This document shows, piece after piece, positions 7,171-11,440 of a DNA stretch of 11,440 bases. Both the position numbers and the translations under genes were made by a program. The notes beneath the pieces were generated by a model. The model was not told the DNA's origin. It saw only the letters and a program-made list of their open reading frames with translations, and searched no databases. Where the stretch lies: positions 1 to 11,440 of the forward strand of contig JAQUQF010000031.1 of the NCBI GenBank assembly GCA_028749105.1, read 5' to 3'. The first letter of the stretch is position 1. Each line of letters opens with the position of its first letter. The stretch is from Acidobacteriota bacterium (GTDB taxonomy: Bacteria > Acidobacteriota > Aminicenantia > UBA2199).

Positions 7171-8419
7171 GGCCAATGAGGACGATCTCCTCGATCTTGC
7201 GCCGGCCCATTTTCTTGGCGACCAGCAGGCAATTCTTCACCTGGATGCGGGCATTCTCCTGGGGCAGCTTGCCGAACTCGTAGATGAACAAGCCGGAAAT
7301 GGTTGTGTAGTCCTTGCGCTCGGGCAGGTCCAGCTCCAGCTGCGAGTTGATCTCCGCCACCGGCGTGCTCCCCAGCAGCTGGAAGACGTTGTTGCCCAGT
7401 TTCTTGATGTTCCTGCCGGAGAGCTCGTAATCCCCCAGGATGCCGCGCAGGATATCGCTCAGGGTGATGATGCCGATCGTCGAACCGTACTCGTCCAGGA
7501 CCACGGCCAGGTTCAGCTTGTGCTTCTTGAACTCATTCAGGATGGAGTTCAGCGAGGAATATTCGGAGACAAAGATCGGCTTGCTGGCGATCTTCTTCAG
7601 GTCCAGCTTGTCGAAGTCCTCCTGGAGCATGGCGGCCAGCAGCAGGTGCGAGTCGATGACGCCGGTGATGTTGTCGAGCTTTCCCTTGTACACCGGGATC
7701 TTGGAGATGTTTTTTTCCAGAATGATCTTCTTCAGCTCCCTGAGGCCGCTGCTTTCCTTCAGAGCCACGATGGCCACGCGCGGGGTCATGATGGCCTTGA
7801 TGTCCTTCTGGGAGATGTCGATGATCTCGGTGAGCATCTTCAGGGTTTCCGGGTTGTGCTGGAACAGCTGGGTCTCCATGGAGAGGAAGTGCTTGATCTC
7901 CTCCAGGCTGAGCTCCTTCCGGCTCCAGACTTTCGCCCCCTGCTTGCGAAAGATGAGCTTGGGCAGCAGGGCCAATCCCTTGGCCAGCGGGGAAAAAAAG
8001 AAGGCGATGAAGCGGATGGGGCGGGCGTAGAGGAACGACAGCCTCTCGGCGTGGCGATAGCCGTACGACTTGGGGGTGATCTCGCCGAAGACCAGCAGGA
8101 TCAGCGTGGTCATCAGGGTGGAGAGCAGGAGCAGCGTCCCCTCGCTGCCGTGGAAAAAACGGGTCAGCAGGTAGGTGGCGACCGAGGCGGCGGCGACGTT
8201 GACCAGATTGTTGCCGATCAAGATGGTGGAGAGGAACTCCTCGGGCTTTTCCAGCATCCGCGCCAGCAGCATGGCCGTCTTGTCCTTTTTCTTGGCGCGA
8301 TGGGTCAGCTTGATGCGGCTGAGGGAGAGCACCGAGGTCTCGGCCGAGGAGAAGAAGGCGCTGGCCAGGATCAGCAGCAGGAACAGCAGAAAAGGAAAGA
8401 GAAACTCGCCGTTGCCCAT
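7148..8419 (-). CDS. CNNM/CorC (HlyC-type) membrane transporter with CBS pair
   Basis: The protein (423 residues) has the full CNNM/CorC layout: a DUF21 membrane domain (about 1-150) with FFSSAETSVLSLSRIKL, IGNNLVNVAAAS and GEITPKSYG, then two CBS domains (about 205-265 and 272-330), then the C-terminal CorC_HlyC domain (about 340-415). Bacterial CorC proteins are Mg2+ exporters, probably Na+-coupled, and the CBS pair binds ATP or related nucleotides. The older 'hemolysin' naming is misleading. It starts at an ATG 42 bases after rex with only a weak Shine-Dalgarno and overlaps smpB downstream, so it is probably co-transcribed with both. All key motifs appear intact. The Mg2+ role is by family, and some members may serve other ions. 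Confidence 0.92.
   Translation of the reverse strand: MGNGEFLFPFLLFLLLILASAFFSSAETSVLSLSRIKLTHRAKKKDKTAMLLARMLEKPEEFLSTILIGNNLVNVAAASVATYLLTRFFHGSEGTLLLLSTLMTTLILLVFGEITPKSYGYRHAERLSFLYARPIRFIAFFFSPLAKGLALLPKLIFRKQGAKVWSRKELSLEEIKHFLSMETQLFQHNPETLKMLTEIIDISQKDIKAIMTPRVAIVALKESSGLRELKKIILEKNISKIPVYKGKLDNITGVIDSHLLLAAMLQEDFDKLDLKKIASKPIFVSEYSSLNSILNEFKKHKLNLAVVLDEYGSTIGIITLSDILRGILGDYELSGRNIKKLGNNVFQLLGSTPVAEINSQLELDLPERKDYTTISGLFIYEFGKLPQENARIQVKNCLLVAKKMGRRKIEEIVLIGHEDHRPE
7186..7191 (-). promoter_or_regulatory. Ribosome binding site affecting the smpB start
   Basis: On the minus strand AGGAGA lies inside the end of the CorC-like gene. It is 9 bases from the in-frame TTG at 7176 but 15 from the ATG at 7170. 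Spacing therefore favours the TTG, while the family N-terminus and codon type favour the ATG. The site also supports translation of smpB from within the upstream gene. Confidence 0.35.
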
Positions 8420-8461
8420 GGCCGCTTCAGTACCGCTCGCTCTGTTGCCGGTTCATGCGGC

Positions 8462-9115
8462 TCACTTTTTGTTGTACAGCTGGTAGACGATCTTGTACAG
8501 CGACGTGCCGATGCAGTCGTTGATCAGCTGCACGTCGCGGCTCTCGCGGGGCACCTTCAGTATCTTGGGGGCGAAGTTGACCACGCCGCGGACGCCGAAG
8601 GAGATCAGCTTGTCCAGCGTCTCCTGGGCTGCCTCCTCCGGGACGGTCAGCAGGGCGATCTGGATGTCGCGGTTTTCCTTTAGATAGGCGCCAAGCTGGT
8701 CGATGTGCAGGACCGGCTTTATCTGGCCGGGCTTGCCGACTTCGCTGCCGACCAGTTCCGGCTTGATGTCGAAGAGCGCCGTGACCGTGATGTTGCGGCC
8801 CTTGAACAGCTTGTAGTTGGACAGGGCCTGGCCGATGCGGCCGGCGCCGATGATGATCACGCGGGCGCCGTGGTCGATGGAGAGGATCTTTCTCAACTCG
8901 CGGAACAGCTTCTTGACCAGGTAGCCCTTCTTCTGCTTGCCGATGGAGATGCCCAGGTAGAAGAAATCCTGGCGTACCTGGTTGCAGGAAACGCCCGTGA
9001 CCTCCTCCAGCTTCTTCGAGGAGATGTAGGTATTCTCCGGCAGGTTCAGCTTGAGCAGCGCCTCGTAATAGAACGAGATCCTGCCCAGCACGCGCAGACT
9101 GCTCTTCTTCTTCAT
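8462..9115 (-). CDS. rex: Redox-sensing transcriptional repressor Rex
   Basis: Length (217 residues) and both domains match Rex. The winged-helix DNA-binding domain spans about 1-75, with the recognition helix around SCNQVRQDFFYLG (43-55) and the wing near KKGY. The Rossmann domain follows, with GAGRIGQA (90-97), Asp116 at the end of the second strand, LLTVPEEAAQE and VVNFAPKILKVP. Rex dimers bind operators when NAD+ is high and release them when NADH rises, controlling respiration and fermentation genes. The ATG at 9115 has GAGGA 4 bases upstream. A promoter lies at 9149-9177 with an AT-rich patch over the expected start point, so autoregulation is possible. It is first in a run with the CorC-like gene and smpB. 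Confidence 0.96.
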   Translation of the reverse strand: MKKKSSLRVLGRISFYYEALLKLNLPENTYISSKKLEEVTGVSCNQVRQDFFYLGISIGKQKKGYLVKKLFRELRKILSIDHGARVIIIGAGRIGQALSNYKLFKGRNITVTALFDIKPELVGSEVGKPGQIKPVLHIDQLGAYLKENRDIQIALLTVPEEAAQETLDKLISFGVRGVVNFAPKILKVPRESRDVQLINDCIGTSLYKIVYQLYNKK

Positions 9116-9148
9116 GCATTCCTCATGATATTGTTTACGTTAAAATTA

Positions 9149-9177
9149 ATGGTATCCGAGTGCGGCCGAAAAGTCAA
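9149..9177 (-). promoter_or_regulatory. Sigma-70-type promoter for rex
   Basis: On the minus strand TTGACT (9177-9172) is followed by 17 bases and TACCAT (9154-9149), 5/6 and 4/6 matches. Transcription would start near 9142, giving a leader of about 27 bases with the rex Shine-Dalgarno in it. It sits in the 97-base gap between the aminopeptidase stop and rex. The region just downstream (9131-9150) is markedly AT-rich against the GC-rich surroundings. Confidence 0.55.
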
Positions 9178-9212
9178 TGCCGCCGGCGAATAAATTATGC
9201 TGCGTGCCGGGG

Positions 9213-10619
9213 CTACAGATCTCCGGCGAGGGGACTGCGCACGGCGGCCTCGACTTCCGCCGCCGCCTTGGGTATGGCCGGGCCCAGGACCCTGCACCCC
9301 TTGGGCGTGACCAGTACGTCGTCCTCGATGCGGATGCCGCCAAAGGCGCGGAATTTTTCGACCTTGTCGTAGTGGATGAAGGCGGCGTGCTTCTTCTCGC
9401 TCCGCCACTGGTCGATCAGTGCCGGGATGAAGTAGATGCCGGGCTCGACCGTCAGCACCTGGCCGGGCTCGAGCTTCTTGGCCATGCGCAGGTAGGCCAG
9501 GCCGAACTGCTGGCTGCGCTTGAACTTGTCGTCGTAGCCGACCCAGGTCTCGCCCAGGTCCTCCATGTCGTGGACATCCAGGCCCATCATGTGGCCGAGG
9601 CCATGGGGGAAGAACAGGGCATGGGCGCCGGCTGCCACGGCGTCGGCCGCGTTCCCTTTCATCAGCCCGATGTGCTTCAGGTGCTCCACCAGGACTTCGC
9701 TGGCCTTGAGATGGACGCTGCGGTAGCTGGTCCCGGGCCTGATCATGGCGATGGCGGTCAGCTGCATGTCCAAAACCGTTTCATAGACGGCCCTTTGCAT
9801 GGGATCGAAGCGGCCGCCTACGGGGATGGTGCGGGTGATGTCGCTGGCATAGCCGCCTTCCGTTTCGGCACCGGAATCGATGAGCAGCAGATCGCCCTCC
9901 TGCAGGCGGTTGCCATGGAAATGGTTGTGCAGGGTCTCGCCGTGCACGGTGACGATGGCCGGGAAGGCCAGCTGGCCGCCGCCGGTCAGGGCGATGCCCT
10001 CCATGAAGCCGGCGACCTCGCGCTCGTATATGCCGGGTTGGGCCATGGCCATGGCTTCGCGGTACATGACCGCGCTGACGGCCAGGGCGGTCTCGATCTC
10101 CCGGACCTCCTCGGGGCTTTTCAGCGAGCGTTGGGCGATGACCGCCCTGGCAAACTCGGCAGAGGCGTAGTCCTTGATGGCGGCGGCGCGGATGCCCAGC
10201 AGCCGTTCCAGCCAGAGGGCGTTATCGCTGCGGTAGGGGGGAAGAAAATGGATCCTGCGCCCCTGGCGTACGGCCGCCTGCAGGACGCCGGCCAGCTCGG
10301 GGAGCGGCCGCGTATCGGAGATGCCGACCTTGGCGCAGCGGCTCTTCAGCGACGGCTGCGGCCCCATCCAGATGATGTCCTCCATGTCGATATCGTTGCC
10401 GAAGACCGTTTGCCGGCCCTCCTCTATGTCGATAACCGCGGCCAGTCCCGGAAAATTCAGGCCGAAGAAATAAAGGAAGGAGCTGTCCTGGCGGTAGTGG
10501 TAGGTGTTGGCCGGGTAGTTCATCGGGCTTTCCCCGTTGCTCAGGAACAGCAGAAGCCCCGACTTCACTTGCCTGCTTAATTTCACTCGTCTTTGCTGGT
10601 AGGTTTTTTTAGTGAACAT
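9213..10619 (-). CDS. pepP: Xaa-Pro aminopeptidase (aminopeptidase P, M24B)
   Basis: The protein (468 residues) has an AMP_N domain (about 1-135, with SPMNYPANTYHYRQDSSFLY) followed by the M24 pita-bread domain (about 175-440). The five metal ligands are all present: Asp248 (IDSGAE), Asp260 (SDITRT), His343 (HGLGHMMGLDVHD), Glu392 (TVEPGIYF) and Glu432 (GGIRIEDD). Such enzymes use two Mn2+ ions to remove an N-terminal residue that precedes proline and act in the cytoplasm; no signal peptide is visible. The ATG at 10619 is set by a perfect AGGAGG at 10624-10629. Its own promoter lies just upstream and no clear terminator separates it from rex, so some read-through into rex is possible. It is divergent from the KAS III-like gene. 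Confidence 0.95.
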   Translation of the reverse strand: MFTKKTYQQRRVKLSRQVKSGLLLFLSNGESPMNYPANTYHYRQDSSFLYFFGLNFPGLAAVIDIEEGRQTVFGNDIDMEDIIWMGPQPSLKSRCAKVGISDTRPLPELAGVLQAAVRQGRRIHFLPPYRSDNALWLERLLGIRAAAIKDYASAEFARAVIAQRSLKSPEEVREIETALAVSAVMYREAMAMAQPGIYEREVAGFMEGIALTGGGQLAFPAIVTVHGETLHNHFHGNRLQEGDLLLIDSGAETEGGYASDITRTIPVGGRFDPMQRAVYETVLDMQLTAIAMIRPGTSYRSVHLKASEVLVEHLKHIGLMKGNAADAVAAGAHALFFPHGLGHMMGLDVHDMEDLGETWVGYDDKFKRSQQFGLAYLRMAKKLEPGQVLTVEPGIYFIPALIDQWRSEKKHAAFIHYDKVEKFRAFGGIRIEDDVLVTPKGCRVLGPAIPKAAAEVEAAVRSPLAGDL

Positions 10620-10637
10620 GGCGCCTCCTGAAAAATC

Positions 10638-10666
10638 ATCTTACCCAAGAGCGAAAATTATTTCAA
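10638..10666 (-). promoter_or_regulatory. Sigma-70-type promoter for pepP
   Basis: On the minus strand TTGAAA (10666-10661) is followed by 17 bases and TAAGAT (10643-10638), 5/6 and 4/6 matches. The start point would be near 10631, leaving about 12 bases of leader that contain the AGGAGG ribosome site. The -35 box lies about 40 bases from the -35 box of the divergent promoter. Confidence 0.5.
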
Positions 10667-10707
10667 GGCCGATTTTTATGGGATGAGCCCGTTTCCGGGA
10701 AAAAGGA

Positions 10708-10736
10708 TTGACATGCACGCCGAAATCGGTCAAAAT
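10708..10736 (+). promoter_or_regulatory. Sigma-70-type promoter for the KAS III-like gene
   Basis: A perfect TTGACA (10708-10713) is followed by 17 bases and CAAAAT (10731-10736, 4/6 match). Transcription would begin near 10743, about 35 bases before the first ATG. The spacer contains the inverted repeat CCGAAATCGG (10720-10729), and CCCGTTTCCGGG (10688-10699) lies just upstream; either could be an operator, though both arms are short. Confidence 0.55.
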
Positions 10737-10777
10737 ATTGCCTTGAAAAGAATAGCCTTCCGAAAATCAAATCCCGA

Positions 10778-11440
10778 ATGGTGAAAATGGAAAAGAAACT
10801 GTATGCGGTCATCGTCGGCTCGGGTTCTTATGTCCCGGCCCGGCGTGTTTTGAACAGCGACTTTTTGACCAGGACGTTTTTTGACGCCAACGGCGAAAAG
10901 CTGAAGAAGGGCAACGAGGAGACGATCGGCAAGCTCTCCGAGATCACCGGCATCAAGGAGCGGCGTTACGCGGCCGACGACCAGCTGGCCTCGGACATCG
11001 CCTTCCTGGCGGCCGCCGACGCCCTGGCATCGTCGGCGATCGACAAGGAGTCGCTGGACTATATCATCGTGGCCCACAATTTCGGCGATGTGCGCGTCGG
11101 CAATGTTCGCTCCGACTTCGTCCCCTCGCTGGCGGCGCGGGTCAAGCACAAGCTGGGCATCGTCAATCCCAGGACGGTGGCCTACGACCTGCCCTTCGGC
11201 TGCCCGGGCTGGCTGCAGGGCGTGATCCAGGCGAATTACTATCTCCGCTCCGGCGATTGCCGGCGCGTCATGGTCATCGGCGCCGAGACCCTGTCCAGGA
11301 TCTGCGATCCCCATGACCGCGACAGCATGATCTACGCCGACGGCGCCGGGGCGACGATTCTCGAGGCGGTCGCCAGCGAGCGTCCCGTAGGCATCCTGGC
11401 CCATGCGGCGCGCAGCGACACCCTCGAGCACGCCTACATG
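10778..11440 (+). CDS. 3-oxoacyl-ACP synthase III-like ketosynthase (3' end missing)
   Basis: An open frame of 221 codons runs off the right edge and matches the N-terminal half of the KAS III (FabH) thiolase-fold family. Visible are YAVIVGSGSYVPARRVLNSDF, the ITGIKERRYA stretch before the substrate site, the nucleophile loop DLPFGCPGWLQG with catalytic Cys142, then VMVIGAETLSRI and YADGAGATILE. FabH condenses acetyl-CoA with malonyl-ACP to start fatty acid synthesis. The GCPGW loop differs from the ACAGF of classical FabH, so this is a KAS III-like subfamily member that may prime with other acyl groups. The active-site His and Asn lie beyond the window. ATG 10778 is used here; ATG 10787 in the same frame is equally possible, and neither has a good Shine-Dalgarno. 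I leave the symbol empty because the subfamily role is uncertain. Confidence 0.88.
   Translation, partial: MVKMEKKLYAVIVGSGSYVPARRVLNSDFLTRTFFDANGEKLKKGNEETIGKLSEITGIKERRYAADDQLASDIAFLAAADALASSAIDKESLDYIIVAHNFGDVRVGNVRSDFVPSLAARVKHKLGIVNPRTVAYDLPFGCPGWLQGVIQANYYLRSGDCRRVMVIGAETLSRICDPHDRDSMIYADGAGATILEAVASERPVGILAHAARSDTLEHAYM

Noticed and set aside
7148..8419. Reading the CorC-like gene as a hemolysin
   Set aside because: The DUF21-CBS-CorC layout is that of CNNM/CorC ion transporters; the hemolysin label is historical.
1757..10580. Very long antisense open frames opposite the mglA, mltD, comM, CorC-like and pepP genes (up to about 520 codons)
   Set aside because: They are by-products of GC-rich codon use: the sense genes avoid TTA, CTA and TCA codons, so the complementary frame lacks stops. 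Their translations are low-complexity (Asp/Gln/Gly/Arg-rich) and match no family, whereas the sense frames carry full catalytic motifs.
10730..11431. A minus-strand open frame of about 230 codons at the right edge
   Set aside because: It is the complement of the KAS III-like gene, whose plus-strand frame has the catalytic Cys loop and an upstream promoter.

Overview
This window is a densely coded, GC-rich stretch of bacterial chromosome holding ten protein-coding genes. The first and last are cut by the window edges. I see no rRNA, tRNA, insertion sequence, phage gene or CRISPR array. An outer-membrane-type beta-barrel and a lipoprotein lytic transglycosylase indicate a diderm. MglA-type GTPase, Rex, and a KAS III enzyme with a GCPGW active-site loop would fit a deep-branching group such as Acidobacteriota/Aminicenantes or a Bacteroidota-like lineage. 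That placement is inference only.

Layout. (1) Bases 1-1785 (+) are the 3' part of a protein with TolB/PD40-type beta-propeller blades, an Ala/Pro linker and a C-terminal Omp85-like barrel. (2) Bases 1859-6678 (+) form a tight five-gene run behind a promoter at 1813-1841: an MglA-like GTPase with a long C-terminal extension, an MltD-like lipoprotein lytic transglycosylase with LysM, a ComM/YifB AAA+ ATPase, a membrane-anchored rhodanese, and a MauE/DoxX redox membrane protein. Adjacent genes overlap or lie within 10 bases. (3) A candidate bidirectional terminator at 6657-6727 separates this run from a convergent run. (4) Bases 9115-6712 (-) carry rex, a CNNM/CorC-type transporter with CBS domains, and smpB, behind a promoter at 9149-9177. 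(5) Bases 10619-9213 (-) carry aminopeptidase P with its own promoter. (6) From about 10778 (+) a divergent 3-oxoacyl-ACP synthase III-like gene runs off the right edge.

How the genes may work together. The five-gene run links a polarity-type GTPase to peptidoglycan cleavage, then to DNA branch migration and a thiol/sulfur redox pair. The rex run places a redox-sensing repressor upstream of an ion transporter and the ribosome-rescue protein SmpB. The remaining genes look like core housekeeping functions. No intergenic gap exceeds about 160 bases.

Nothing here is clearly a wholly new system. The best leads are the extended MglA fused by gene overlap to a lytic transglycosylase, the rhodanese-MauE pair with a CX4C loop, and the propeller-barrel fusion.
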